From Archegozetes longisetosus (lineage: Eukaryota; Arthropoda; Arachnida; Sarcoptiformes; Trhypochthoniidae): 64,000 nucleotides of DNA. Shown one piece after another: positions 26,441-39,700 of this stretch; positions within the stretch are counted from its first letter, which is position 1, and every line of letters starts with the position of its first letter. The DNA is taken from the NCBI GenBank assembly GCA_018873245.2, contig JAEMBT020000006.1, forward strand, positions 5,911,855 to 5,975,854. The letters run 5' to 3'. The position numbers were made by a program, and so were the translations under genes. The notes below the pieces were generated by a model. That model had not been told where the DNA came from, did no database searches, and saw only the letters and a program-made list of their open reading frames with translations.

Positions 26441-28846
26441 TTAAGAAATGAGATCCAAGTTTGAGCACGACTTAGAATTTTTAGTACTAATAAAAAAAAC
26501 AATAGTATTAAAATATTAGGAAACATAAAAAGTTTTGAATAAAATTATCAATTCAAATACCTGTTCAGTATTAAGTCTGTTCGTCGAGCAATACGTAGCA
26601 CAACGTCTCCTTTTTTAATTCTTTTAAATATAGCTAACGCTTCGGAATGAGTCAAACCTTCAGTTGGCTGTCCGTTGACACATAAAATTTCGTCGCCTAT
26701 AAATAAATTTATTTTTTATTATTTACACCATTGAATAATTCAATTGAAGTGATTTTAAAACACGATTTTTTAAGTTTAAAATAGTTATATTGTTTACCTT
26801 CGAATAAATTGCTAAATTGTGCCGCCTGTCCGTTTGGAAATATTGTTTTAACGAATATCCCCATTTGGCCTTTTGGAGAATCACTGCCTCCAACAATACT
26901 AAATCCTAATAATTTACAATTTGGTCCTTTCTGATAGACGATTGTGTGCAATTCCAAATTAGGTTGAGATCTATCTGTTTTTGGTTTACGTGGCACAGTA
27001 CAAAGACCATTACTTATCTGTTTTAAATGTTTAAGCATTAATTTAAAGGTTTTTTAAAAGAGTAAATTCATTACTAAATGAGATCAAGCTGATAGTACAA
27101 TTGTGAAAAACTATTAAATAAAATTAAAAATAAACTTTTCATACGATTGTGCTTTGTCTGATGTTTTCAATAGAATTGGGACAATTGGGACGAGAACTTC
27201 TATTGATGGCAATTCGTGATAGAGTTGAAAGTTTTTGTTCATTCGAATCCACTGTTGTTTTCGATTCTTCGCCGATAACACTTGTAGAAATAGAAGGAGT
27301 ACTTGTTTTTGGAGGTGTTGAGGCTTTTGAGTTAGTCGTAGAATTAGGAAAACTTTTTCTTTTCTGGTTCAATAACCACGAAAGAGCACCAAAACTTTTC
27401 TTTTCAGGTGAAAGTTTAGAGTAAAATCTGGACTTTTGCGCTTTATCGCTATTGCCGTTGTTATTATAATTATTATTATTATTATTATTATTATTAGACT
27501 CATGTTTATGACTCATATTGACTTGTGATGAATTGGAAGTGATTACTCTATTGGGTATCTGAGACGATTGTATGGAATGCTATCCAATTAGTAAAATATA
27601 GGTTAATGAACAATGCTATCAATACTATTGCACCCAATAATATAAAATAGAAAATCGTTATTACCGGCCTCTTCTTCGCAACAACGATTTGCACCACTCT
27701 ATCACTACACCTCAAATGCCTCAATGCATCTTCTAGTTGGAGACCCCTTAAAATTATTCCGTTTATTGCCAGTACTTCGTCGTCTTTATCGATGACTTTT
27801 GCTCTAAAGCACAACGATTTGATAAATTTTTGAAATTTTTCACAAAAATTCAGTTACACTATCTTAACTCTTGCCCATAATCAATTAGAGACAGATGTGA
27901 ACAAAGTATAGTATGTCATAGTTTAAGAATAGATTCGAAGGATAACTAGTACTGGATTCAGAGCTATAACAGCAGTCAGTCTAACCACGACTCATGATCA
28001 CAGATTTTCAGATTAGTTCAATTGAAGCTAAAAGTCCTGATGTGAGCATATTTTCGCTTTACCTTCAATTAGATTGATTTATTTTGCACACAAAATTTAT
28101 GTATCAGAAACTGAAATATTTTTATCAATTTTCAAGTTAAATTCAACTAAATATAAATTTAAAAGTTTGATTAAAAGTTGGTCAGAATAAGATATGCGTC
28201 GAATTTAATGACAAAATAAGAATTTAGATTATATGCACTTGGCTGAAGAAAAACTAATAAAATGAAATTACTTTGAATTTAACTGAACAATTTATGATAA
28301 CTATAAAAGTAGAAGAAAGTTAAACCCCTTTTTATGAACCAGTCGTTAGTCTAAACACCAAGTATTATATAATGATAAAAATATTTTATCAACTTTCTAA
28401 CTTTTCAAATATTAAACACAAGTCGTGAGAAAAATACAAAAGTTTCACATTAAACAAGTTATTAGTATAAACTTTATACTAACTCAAAGGTGGATAATGA
28501 CTAAGTTTTGCATATCATATATAGCGATATGAATGAATTGATAACTATGAAAATATCAAATTATAACTAATATGAGACTTAATGGTAATTCAATCGAGTT
28601 TATTACGAACAAAGAAAATGTTTTTAAAAGTTTAAAACTTTTTCCGCATAAACATTTAGAAAATATTGAAAACAAACTTTGGCCAAACCTGTAAGCGGGT
28701 CCTCCGTGTTCGAGATCTGCAACCACATAACCCAAATACCCATTTTGGTCTATTCTGCCCGTAATATAAATTCCGAGCTCTCCTCTTTCGTCCTTCTCTA
28801 AAGTGACCGTTTGATAAACTAATTGATTATTCATTTCTGGAGACAT
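26441..28846 (-). CDS. Protein with two PDZ domains (PDZD2/IL16/Slip1-like)
   Basis: Six exons on the minus strand: 28846-28689, 27803-27665, 27558-27145, 27017-26798, 26696-26561 and 26486-26441; all phases agree, giving 370 residues. PDZ1 (about 12-98) has GELGIYITG, the loop GGPAYR completed across an intron, and [10 protein letters not shown] Ser/Thr/Asn-rich linker (about 100-237) includes a poly-Asn run from an ATT/AAT microsatellite. PDZ2 (about 256-345) has [27 protein letters not shown], and [23 protein letters not shown]2 closely matches PDZ domains of PDZD2, IL16 and insect Slo-interacting protein families as I recall them; the exact orthologue is not settled. The last small exon (ending at a TAA at 26441) is inferred from a phase-matched TTATTAG acceptor. 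The 885-nt first intron splits PDZ1. The 106-nt intron between 27664 and 27559 stays open and would encode a hydrophobic tail if retained (see findings). Head-to-head with SMG5. Confidence 0.85.
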
Positions 28847-29806
28847 GACAAAAAAGTATAAGAAGAATCAATATTTCAAATTAGTTGACATTGAACACTA
28901 TTTAAAAAAGTAATTAAAACAAATAGAAGCGAAATAAAAGGCGTTTATAATGACTATCATTTGTCGTTATGGTTTATTTAACATTCCCAATTTGTTATTA
29001 TAAGGAAATAGTCTCTGTTTATTCAACTTTTAAATGACGAATCTTTTCCTTAACTCTTAAGAAACAAAGCCATATGAATGTGACGTCTGTTTACTCAAAT
29101 ATATAGTACGATCATATTTAACGTCTCTTTTTATTTACTTTAATATTCTTTCTTCTGATAACCAAATAAATAATTCAAAGTCCAAAAAAACACTTCAATG
29201 AACTTTGAGACTGATCTATTGCTAGAAATCGAATAAAATAACTAAATCTGTGTGAAATTATTGTCTTTAATAAATATTTATTTAAATTGATAACTTAGGA
29301 CTAGTTGTAATGATTAGTCAAATACGTTTATTATTACTGTTTGTGAGTCATTCATTGTCCCCCTTTTCCCATAACTCATACGACGCCTACTGTTGAACAA
29401 ACTAATTAAAAACAAGTTCACTTTCATTTGATTTTTACTATGAACAACCTAATTGACTAAAAGTACAAATCTTTACTTTTAACGTTTATTAGACTGAAAA
29501 TTAATAGTTTTAGTCATTGAGAAAGTAAAATCATTGCCAAATTTGATAGATTTGGAGATGAAGTGTAAAAAAGTTTTGAGTTTGGCGCTAAATTGCTTGT
29601 GGAGACAGTAGAGGTCGTTAATAGTATTGAAATATATAGTGATGTCGAGGCAACGATAGCATTGATAGCATGGATGTTGTTATCGTTTACTCTGTTTTAT
29701 TAATCTTATCATCAAATTCCAAAACGAATATGAATTCGAATTACTATTTTCTTTGACAAACAATTAAATTAATAAAAAATGAGAGTATGATTAAATCATC
29801 ACAATT
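28847..29806. promoter_or_regulatory. Shared upstream region between divergent double-PDZ and SMG5 genes
   Basis: About 960 bp of AT-rich DNA separates two start codons that face away from each other. It contains no long open frame and must hold both promoters unless untranslated exons lie further out. No specific core promoter motif is convincing. Inferred from layout. Confidence 0.5.
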
Positions 29807-32800
29807 ATGAAGAGGTCAACAAAAGCCTCGGTTGGCAAACAAGATATTCAACGTCTATATAGGTATTTATAATTATTAATTAATCATATGATCGCAGTAC
29901 ATTTTCCCTCTATTTCAATATGGATTCAATTACTTATCAATTATTTAAATCAGACCTAAATATGTGTATTGATTCACAGCGCACTTTTCGTTAATTTAAT
30001 TATTCTAAATATTGTTTATTTCCTCTAAGTCTAAAACTATTTTTGGTTTAATTCAAGGACAATAACCTTCAATAACGTTAGTCATAAAGAACTAGTTAGT
30101 AAATAATAAATAATTAATAGCTCAATAATTAATGAGCTGACTTGAGTTGAATTACCCAACAAAAAGATGATTGTTTAACATAAATCATTTATTGAATATT
30201 GTTTTTCTAACAGAGGCGTTATTACGATCGCCAATGAATTAGAAAATGCAATACTGGACGCAAATTCATTGACACATCTGTTCAGTGATGGTCTGATCAA
30301 TTGTCGACAACGCCTGAAAGATGAGTGCGAATCTGTCCTATATTCAGCTCCACTTGAGTTTGGTCGCAAAGCTGAAGAAGTTCTTTGGAGAAGATGTTAT
30401 CACGACGTTATGCAGTATTACAAGAGAAACAAAAAGGTTTACATCCCATTTAATCCGTTCAGCGTTTATTCCTGTTCCGAAAAATGGTTTGATCAGCAAC
30501 TAATCAGTCATAGCGATTGGTTAATTAATACTTTTAGTCAGAGTATATCTGTAAATTTTGAAATTTCAACAGAGGTTGAAAGTCAGGAAGGACTAAAAAC
30601 AAGTGATTAAATGCATGATAACGGTTTTTCTAAGTTTTCTTGTAGTAATAGTTTCATCAAATGACTGAATCAACGATTCCAAAATGAAGTCTTTAACGAA
30701 AGTTAGATTCTTTTAGTACTTACAGCAAATAAGAGGAGTTTAGGTTATTTTTCAAAAGTTCATTAACCTATAGGATTTATTGTTTTTGAAAATAAGCTTA
30801 AACTTGTGTTGGCCCAACTCAAGTCAATATTTAGAATACTTTGCAATTAGCTATCGAGCTGTTATTTTGAAAGTACAAATCATTTCTCTGAACTACAACT
30901 CAAGCTCAAAAATGTTTAAATTGATTTTATTTTCATTCTTCTAACAGCGAATGCCACCAGAAGAGATAGTATTATTACAAATACATTTGACGACAGGATT
31001 CGGTCATTATTATAATTTACTTCTTGGCATTTCAAAGCATTATGGTATCAGTTTGAAAAAGCTGATGCCATACATAACTCCTGAGGCAAATATCGATGAT
31101 TTCGTAAATGGAAAAGAACAACATAGGGATGAAGTGATGTCTTGGGCTCAACTCACAATTCATCGTATTTTGATATATATGGGAGACTTAGCACGATATC
31201 TTTATGATCTTGAAGTCAACGGCTATCGAGAACTTTCGATTAGATTCTATGACGCGGCTCTCATTTGGAATCCAGACGTCGGAATGCCTTTCAACCAATT
31301 GGGAACTCTTTCAGAAACTCATAACTACGGTCTCGATTCTGTTTATTATTATATGAGATGGTATTTGATGCTTTTACTCATTATTCATTTAATTATATGA
31401 GTTTTTGTTAAACTTTCTCTTCATTCATATTAGCCTAATTTGCGATAAACCCTTTGATGGTGCAGAAAATAATTTGAGACGAGTTTTCGGTAACAACGAA
31501 AAACAATTGAATGAATTTGAGAAGCAAAGAAGTGGTGAAGAGAGCTATAAGATAATAAAACGAGCAATTTTGCAATTCCTAAAGCTATGCAATCAGTTTT
31601 GGTTCTTTGACTCATCAGATAATCAGTTCAACCAAAATGTTTTGCCTCTTCTGCAAGAAGTTCTTTATTCATTTAAGGCTGCGTTTAACCTAAAGCCAAA
31701 GCTATCGACTGATCACCTGCCCACTTATTTGACTCAATGGCCACTTTTGAAGTGGCAGTCATTACATTAATGATCGTAAATCATATCCAAGATTTGGAAG
31801 AATTTCCCACTTCTCTTCTCGAAAGTCCAGTTATTTCTTCAATGGTCACGTTTTCTATTAATTTCATGATGTCTGTTGTGGTATCATGCCATCAGAATTT
31901 GAGAAACAAACTAGGTTTGGATGCCTTTAAATTGAATGGAGTGTCGAATATGAGTCAATCAACGTCTAAAGAGAACACTCCAGAACTGTCCCCTCGACGA
32001 GTGCTTTCTCGTTTACGTAGACGTAAAGCTGCCATTAATTATGACGATAAGAATGCATTGAGTTTGGATGCAGATGACGATGACTCGGAGTTGAGCGAAT
32101 TGGAAGAAACAGCTCTGAGTACAATCGATGCGCTCGAAATCGGGTCTGATTTGAGTGATTCTAACGACAGTGATTCGGAAAATCTCGATATCACTATAAT
32201 CAGTAGCGATGAAGAAACTCCTACTCGAAGAAAATCTATTGAAGTTACAAACTTTGAAACTACTCTGTTGCCTGCAGAAGAATTGCTGAATTACATTCTG
32301 AATGACAGCTATTTGCCGACAATTAAGATGTATTGCGATTGGCTTCGATCAAATCCTAATCTGTTGACGTTGAGTTCAAGTCAATTGCAAGTCTATTTTG
32401 AAGAGTTTATTAATTTTGTTAATACCTTGATTAGTATAGAAGAAAAAGTTTTGCTATCTTTTCCTAATTTGTCTGAATTTAAATGTTTTGGCGCAAATTG
32501 GAGTCAGAAGTATCCGTTGGCTTCTGATCTCAGCCTTTCAAATATAAAATGCTTGAAGTCCTCTTTTGATGACATATCTTTCGACAGTCAGAGAATATTA
32601 AACAACGTCGAAAAAGGCTTTCTATGCATTGAGTCGATTCTAGCATTTAGTCATTTCCTGTCTGATATGAAAAATTGTCCCAATGTCTACGGAATTGCTT
32701 TTGACTCAAACGAGAAACGTTTTTCATTCCACGGATATTCGAATGGGACTCACCTTACTTTCTACGATACAAATACCTGGTCAGACTCTAATTCAATATT

Positions 32801-33793
32801 CCTTTCAACTAATGCTCAATCAATCAATAATGATAACCAAAATTCAGTCAATGAAAATACAATCGACGAATCAAAGCGTAGAAAGGACTTTATGAGGAGT
32901 ATGGCTCATCTCTGGCTTAAAGTTAGTTTTTACTCTTTTAATCCATTCAAATCATGTCTAATACATACAATTTTGAATTTGGTTTAGGCTGAAGTGAACC
33001 AACTGGAAAAAGATGTGAGTTATTCGCCACAATTGCCGCCATATATGGTCTTAGACTCGAGTACATATTGTGAAGACTTGGAGTTTATTAAGGAGTTAGC
33101 CTCATCTAAAAGATTTATACTGGTTGTTCCTAGAGTTGGTATGAGTCTATTATTTTTTCTTAAATCTTTATCAAACTAATTAAAATTTTTTTTAGTGTTG
33201 GCTTGCTTGGATCAAATGAAAAGAACGAGTGTTAATGCGAGAGAAGCTATTCGTTGGCTCGAGGAAGAGTTACAGCGTGGGAATAGGGTTATTAAATATC
33301 CGAAAGATTTTGAGAAATTGAGCTTATCTCCAATCAAGTACCCAAAACGTAAAGATAAAGATGCGTGTGACTACTACGAATTGCTGGAATATTGCAACTA
33401 TTTGAATAAAAATACAAAGGCTGGTGACAGAAAGCAAGTTTATGGGATGCCAATGGTTACACTTCTCACGCATTCATTTAATAAATGGCCCGCAAATGCT
33501 GAAGCAGTCGCTAAAACTACAGGTATTTTTTGATTAATAATGTTTTTCAATCATTTAAATGGTATTATGAGTGTTTTCATCCATTTCCTAATCGATACAA
33601 TTATAATTTTTCATTCATTCAAATAGCATTTGATACGAGTCTTGTATTTCTAAACCGATACTGCTAGAACTTTTCAATCATTGAAATAGTAATCGATATG
33701 AATCTATTTTGTACTTTTAATAAAGGTATTCATATTGAAACAGTCGATTCGTTCCTATCGAAGTGGCAGAACTCAGTGAAAGCTATTACCTGA
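29807..33793 (+). CDS. Smg5: SMG5, nonsense-mediated mRNA decay factor (frame break in exon 4)
   Basis: Seven exons: 29807-29862, 30214-30436, 30948-31360, 31434-32921, 32988-33138, 33196-33522 and 33726-33793; about 908 residues against roughly 1000 in vertebrates. The N-terminus matches the EST1/14-3-3-like and helical-hairpin region (RLYRG, FGRKAEEVLWRRCY, MSWAQLTIHRILIYMGDLAR, GMPFNQLGTL). An acidic Ser-rich linker and the YCDWLRSNPNLL helix follow, then a C-terminal PIN domain (PYMVLDS, FILVVPR, MVTLLTHSFN, VDSFLSKW). Only the first PIN acidic residue is kept; the position where SMG6 has consecutive aspartates reads THSFN, so the domain should be catalytically dead, as known for SMG5. 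SMG5 acts with SMG7 to bind phospho-UPF1 and promote decay. Exon 4 changes reading frame between 31710 and 31770 with no usable intron; one missing base would explain it and make all exon phases agree. AATAAA at 33957-33962 is a likely polyadenylation signal. Confidence 0.92.
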
Positions 33794-36700
33794 AAATAAG
33801 AGCAACTCAAACACTGGATGAAAATTTTCGAAGAGTCGTCTTAATCGAGTCTTTTCATAAAAGTGACATGACTTTTATCAGTCAATTGTGGTAAAAGTGG
33901 TCACTAAAGTAAAGATTGCGCACGATTTCCATTAAAGTTAATTACAGTTTAAGATCAATAAAAATCGAAATGGTATTTGTCGAAAACAAAATATCTGAAA
34001 TGAAATTATAATTAATATTTGTGTCAATTGATTGCTATGTAAGTGTTTTGCCTCTTCTTTTGTTTGAGTTGGCATCCAATAAAAACATTTTCAGTTGAAC
34101 AGTTAATTCATAAATGAATTGTTGAAAAGTTAATCGGTGCGCAAAGCAGATGTTGAAATAACTGGAGGCTATTTTCATACTTTAATTTCCTATTCGCTCA
34201 AACCGCTTTCAGTCAGAATCAAGATTTACATTTAATGATTGCATTAATCAGAGGTTTAATAGTACTTAAGAGTTAGCAATCGCAAGTTATTGTATGTCAT
34301 CAGAATTTCAGTCGAGTTTATTAAAAATATTTGATCGATATTTTAGCTGTTTATATATCTGATGAATCAGTGTTTAGATATATATAACATAAGCATCATA
34401 TATGATATGATATTTTATAATCTGAACGCTTTTCAGGCTATATTTGGTGGGATAAAACGTTTTTATGTAATTTTTCTTTTTCAAACTTACTGTATAGCAG
34501 GAAATTTCTCTTTTAAAGTATTATTAATACAGATTCACATCTTGATAAGGATCCACAAAAATGTTTTATCATTATATTTTAGTTTAAGTCATTTTTCTAA
34601 TCGCATAAATAAGCCATTAATAAGCAATTTTTGTTATTATGTCATATTTTTCCATTTAATTTTTAACTAATGTTTTAAAGTTATTCAAATAATTTTTAGT
34701 TGTCATTGAAGAAAACGTTTGTGATAACTTATTTGACAACAAGTTGCATCTTTTTATATATAATTTATAATTATGATCATTTTGATTAATGAATCTAACC
34801 TAATGATTGACGAATAACTACAAATCAATTTAATTTCTACTCCTTTTAACTTTTTGCGAACTTGTTTTCACGCATACATAAATCTGATTAATGTTTAGTT
34901 TTTGGGATTGAAGGCAAGAACTAAATGAAACTGCAATTAATTGAACTGTTTTTCTTGTTTAAATATAATTTTAAGTGAATTTTATGTTTCGATTAGAATG
35001 TAGAGATCATTTTTTATAGATTAAGATTCTGTGTTTTAAAGCTATGAACTGATAATAAAAATCAAAATAAGAGAACAAAAGAAAAATGATTGCACTTGTA
35101 TAAAAAACTAGTTTTGTAATACTTTATCATTCATATTATTAAATTATAAGTTTGTATGCTTGTATCAATTATATTGTTTTCATCAAACTTTTTATCTTTC
35201 AGTTCATTTCAAAAGTTGCACTCATTTAATTACATTAAAATGAAGAAAATTTGATTAAAAAAAGACAATTTGACTAAAAATGATTGGATGCTTAGAGAAT
35301 TAATATGAAACTTAAAATGATAGCTGCTTTACATAATGTTGAACGTGAAAAAGTGTTATAGTTATAAATAAATTAGAAAATAAGGTAACTAATATGATGA
35401 ATTAAGATGAAAATAAATTATAGGAGTTTAGTTGCAATTGATTTAGAGTAGGTCTTTATATTGAATTAGTCATGTGCAAAGTTGGACATTTAGCAGAGAT
35501 TTCTCTTGACATTGCAATTATGTGGCAATAAAATAGTATTTATGTGATAATTGAGGGTTTCGAAAGGAAAGTCAGATGGAATAGGTTCGATCGGTAACCA
35601 AGGATACAATACCAGTTTTTCTAATGCATTCGAGGTTTGTGTGAGACACTCTTGTAATAAGTTTCACTTTGATCTCTTAACAAACACTGTTTTGCCATTT
35701 CTTTGAAAATCAGTGATGCGAAAGCAATCCACACCTAATCGAAACCCTACTGCGAGTCTCAGTCCCAAATGCTCTCAATAGATCTAATGGGATTATATTA
35801 AAGAGGGCGACAAATACAAGTCTATACCATATACCATATACCATATTAACAATTGTTTCCCCAAAATACACACAACTCATCTATACTATTCAAATAACTG
35901 ATCAAAATATATTTCTAGCCCTAAGCTTCAAACGTTCAACTAAAGTTTATATCCCTATTTTCTTAGAGAGTTAGCTCTTCTTATATTGATATCCGTATAT
36001 CTGAAAATTGTAGCTTTGTCTATAATGAAGTGCGATCAGAGTGAGGTAGCGATCAGTTTGAACTAAATATTATGGTTTTATTCAAAATGATGCTCTGGTG
36101 GTGTAAACTTACATTATAAGTACATTAGCGCATAAAAAGCAAAAACCAAATGGGAAAAAGAGTCAGATGAATGGTGACAAGTAGAACCACAGACTAAACT
36201 GCATTTACGATCAATGGTTTGATAGTAGAATGTATGTTTGTTTGATTGTCTGTCAGAGTTTATGCCGTTTGTTCAGCACATGGTCTATGCCTAACTGTCT
36301 TAGTCTTAGACAGTCATTCTTTTGATAGGATGTAAAACTGATGAGTTAGTGCGCAATTTCGCATTTGCCCAAAGTGGCGAACAGTTCCAACAGTGCCAAT
36401 ACTGTACGCTTGAGTAAATACATTCTATATATCACAAACATGACACGACAATAGAAACTAAACGTTTGAATGGCAGCCGCATGTCTTGTTGGTCGTTATA
36501 TATGAAATGCAAGTCGAGTATGATTTCATGTAATTATAGCGAGACACACGCGACCATATTTTTAATTATTAACTCCTATCTTATATTCAGTTATATTGAA
36601 TGTCGGCCCAAAGGGAGTCATTGAATGACCATTTTTTCATAATGTTTCATATGTTCATGTGTTGGTAGTTTTACTGGTGTGATAGCTTATTCTGGTTTCA

Positions 36701-39700
36701 GTTTAAATCGCAATACACGTGCAATCGTTTGCCTATCTGTATGACATACAAGCGTTGAGCGCATACAAGCCATACAAGCCATACTTTATTATATATTTAT
36801 AAACATAGAATAGAGACAGTAGAGAACGTGCACAATGTGCACAATTCGGTTTGACAGTACAAATGCCTTTTGGAGAGTTTGTTTTTTATCATTTGATGTC
36901 TCCGAAAAATATTTAAGTTCTCCTCCCTTTACGCGACGTGCCCTTTATTGACAGTGTGTGTTGTGTTGAACGCCCAGCTATGATGCTATCACACACTCAC
37001 AAGCGAATGATAATGAGCGGCCATCCATGTATTCGGTCTAAACCAAGTTTGCCAGAGAGTGTTATTGCACTCTATTCTACACTATTCAATACAACACTTG
37101 GATCTCTTTCTCTCTCTCTCTCCCTATCATCTCACACTTTGCTCTCTCTCTCTCTCTCTCATCTGACACTTTCAACTAATTTCGCATTAGGGAAAAGGGG
37201 GTCTCTTTTAGCTGATCTTCATTTTCTATGCCCTGTTTCTGCACACTCTTAGCTCTCTTTATACTCTCAGGAACTCTCCTATTCTGACTACTCTCTCAGT
37301 GTGTGTTTATTTTGATTACTCCGCTTATAGCAAAGAGGTTTTTATAACAAGCTATGCATTCTCTAGATTGGAGAGACAGATAGTTTGGTTGAGTTTAAGT
37401 TTGCCAAATGAGTATTAGTGCCTTCGATGCCTTGAAAGCCTTCGACAGCATTGCTGGTATGGATGTGTATAATGAGCCTAAGGCTAAACAAAAAGAGAAA
37501 GCCTCTTATATATGTCGAGATGATATTATTAAGAGCCATAGCACTAACTATAATCTGCCCCTTTTACACCCCCACTCCAACCCCTCTTCCAATCCCTCTA
37601 TCCATATATCTTGAACCAGAAGAAAACATGAAGAAAACTGAAGGGGGTCCGAGCGATACCTCAGACCCACCCATTCTTTAAGATCGAAACCTTACATAAC
37701 ATTTGTCCAACACATCCAACACATACTGAAGCACTCATCAAAGGCAACATCAATGGTATAATAATCTGCTGCGGGCGTCAACTTCTTATGCCCTCTGCAT
37801 CGATGGCATCAATGCTTTCTATTTGGTTAGAGATGTTCGCCATTTGTTATTCAGTTTTTTTGGTGATTCGTACCAATGGTATGAATTGACAATTGGCTAA
37901 TGAATACTGTTTGGCTTATTATTAGCCTTACTATCATTTAGTAATAGACTTTCTGTCATCGTTGCTGTAATAGCCTCCAATAGTGTCAGTCTTTCATTAC
38001 ACCTACTTTACTATTAATTTGATGACAATTTCTACTTTACTTCTAATGATTTTTTTCCACTCAAAACCTTTTTTCCCTCTATGGTTAGATAGTTTGTGTT
38101 GAGAACAGTTTCTGTTGAGAAACTTAATGAAAGATAAACGGAGTTTGAGACAAACGCAATTTCATACTAACCAAATAATTTCTATGGTATTAAAAATTAG
38201 CTTTTGGAAAAAAATAAAGACATATTCAGATATATCCAGTTTATATTAATTGTTTTTATAATAGGCATAATTAATGCAATTAATAGTTTGTTGTTTGTTC
38301 GCAAAGAAATTAATGACTTTAATTGGAAATGATCGTTAATGTTGTAAACGGTTATTACTGCTAAAGGATTCACCACTAGCTCTAAACTGAACATTAGCAG
38401 AAACGTCTACACCAACATATCTTTCTTTCCCATTCAAACTGCCTAAAAACCGAATCCCATGTCCGATCGGCGAACATATCTAAACGAGAACAATTCAGCT
38501 CATCTCTCAGCTGCTGGATATGAGAAACACTCTTGTCGGTGACGATGATCCATTGCTGTCAATTTGTTCTGTTAGACTGAGGTTCGGCCCAGGGGAGGAG
38601 CTATGTTTGCAGTGAGCTCAAACTAAGCTGGGGATTGGTTCAATACAGTGGAAGTCACGTTACTCGATCACGTTATCGCTGTGAGAATAGCTGCAGAAAT
38701 AGAGAGCAGTTTTGGCTCTGTTGAATTAACTCAATCTGTGCATACATTCAGACTCTACACTATTTTGCGGATATGGTCTTTCCCTGAACTGAACCGAACT
38801 TGTTCTCAACCAAAGTTGTTCTGAACCAAAAGTGAAAAAACGTAGAGAAAGACTAGATGTGAGTGTCTGGAAGTGGTGGCCCTTTTATATGAGTTTTTCT
38901 ACGCATAAGTTATTCTACGGCTCAAGGATTTTCGCCGCACATCGACTGTCACTTCATGAGGTTCTACTCTAGACCAACCAAATCGTCAGTAAAACTAAGA
39001 CTTTTCACTTTCTTTACTCATATTTGATTCAAAGCCAACGCTTTCCAATCATTGCCATCAGAGACAGAAGACATTCCGAAAGACATCACACAAACCAACA
39101 GTTGAGTCACTCTCGTCTTCAACAATAACAAAGTATTGGTATTAGTCTTGAAGAAGAAGAAGAAGACTGAACAAATAGAAGAGGAGTTGAAAGAAGAAGA
39201 AATTTGATTTGAAATTTACGAATAGTTTTATTATAAAATTTGTAGATCGATAAGAAGAACAATTTCTACTATTGAATTGTTAGGTGGAACGGCAATCAGT
39301 TGGTCTTTGGAATATCAGAGGAATATCAGAAGGAATATATGAAGGAATATATGAAGAACATATGTAAAGTTTGCTTTTAAATTGTATTTTCAGTGAGAGA
39401 ATAGGGCGAAAACGTTGTATTGGATAGTGTTTGGTTGCATTTATACTTACAGCCAATGTACAGAAGAGAAGAATAGTTTAGTTGTTTTAAAACTAATATG
39501 AAAAAGGGATGTATTGAAGCCATGAAAGCGTGCAATGTTTGGTACCCTTAGGGACAAGTGCTTTAGTGATCACTAAGTCTAGAGCTTTAGTGCTCAACAG
39601 TCCTGAGTAATACATTGCCTCTATATTTCGAGTTGGATTAAGTGCTGGACCTGTTATTAAGGTTTCCATCACTCCTAGACTTAAGAGGGGTTTCACCAAA

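Noticed and set aside
30437-30610. Read-through of SMG5 exon 2 for 58 further codons
   Set aside because: The frame stays open into the intron but loses all similarity to SMG5, whereas splicing at GTTTAC 30437 to 30948 restores it with the right spacing.
35580-35605. GGTTCGATC string resembling a tRNA B box
   Set aside because: No A box at the right distance and no cloverleaf could be drawn; I found no convincing tRNA gene anywhere in the window.
37408-37614. Open frame starting MSISAFDALKAFDSIAGMDV upstream of groucho
   Set aside because: The first 40 residues look protein-like, but it ends in low-complexity Pro/Asn/Ser, has no recognisable homologue and may be groucho 5' sequence.
38680-38687. 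TGTGAGAA, a match to the Su(H) site consensus upstream of groucho
   Set aside because: An 8-bp match is expected several times by chance in 64 kb (another lies near 7290); no paired or clustered sites.
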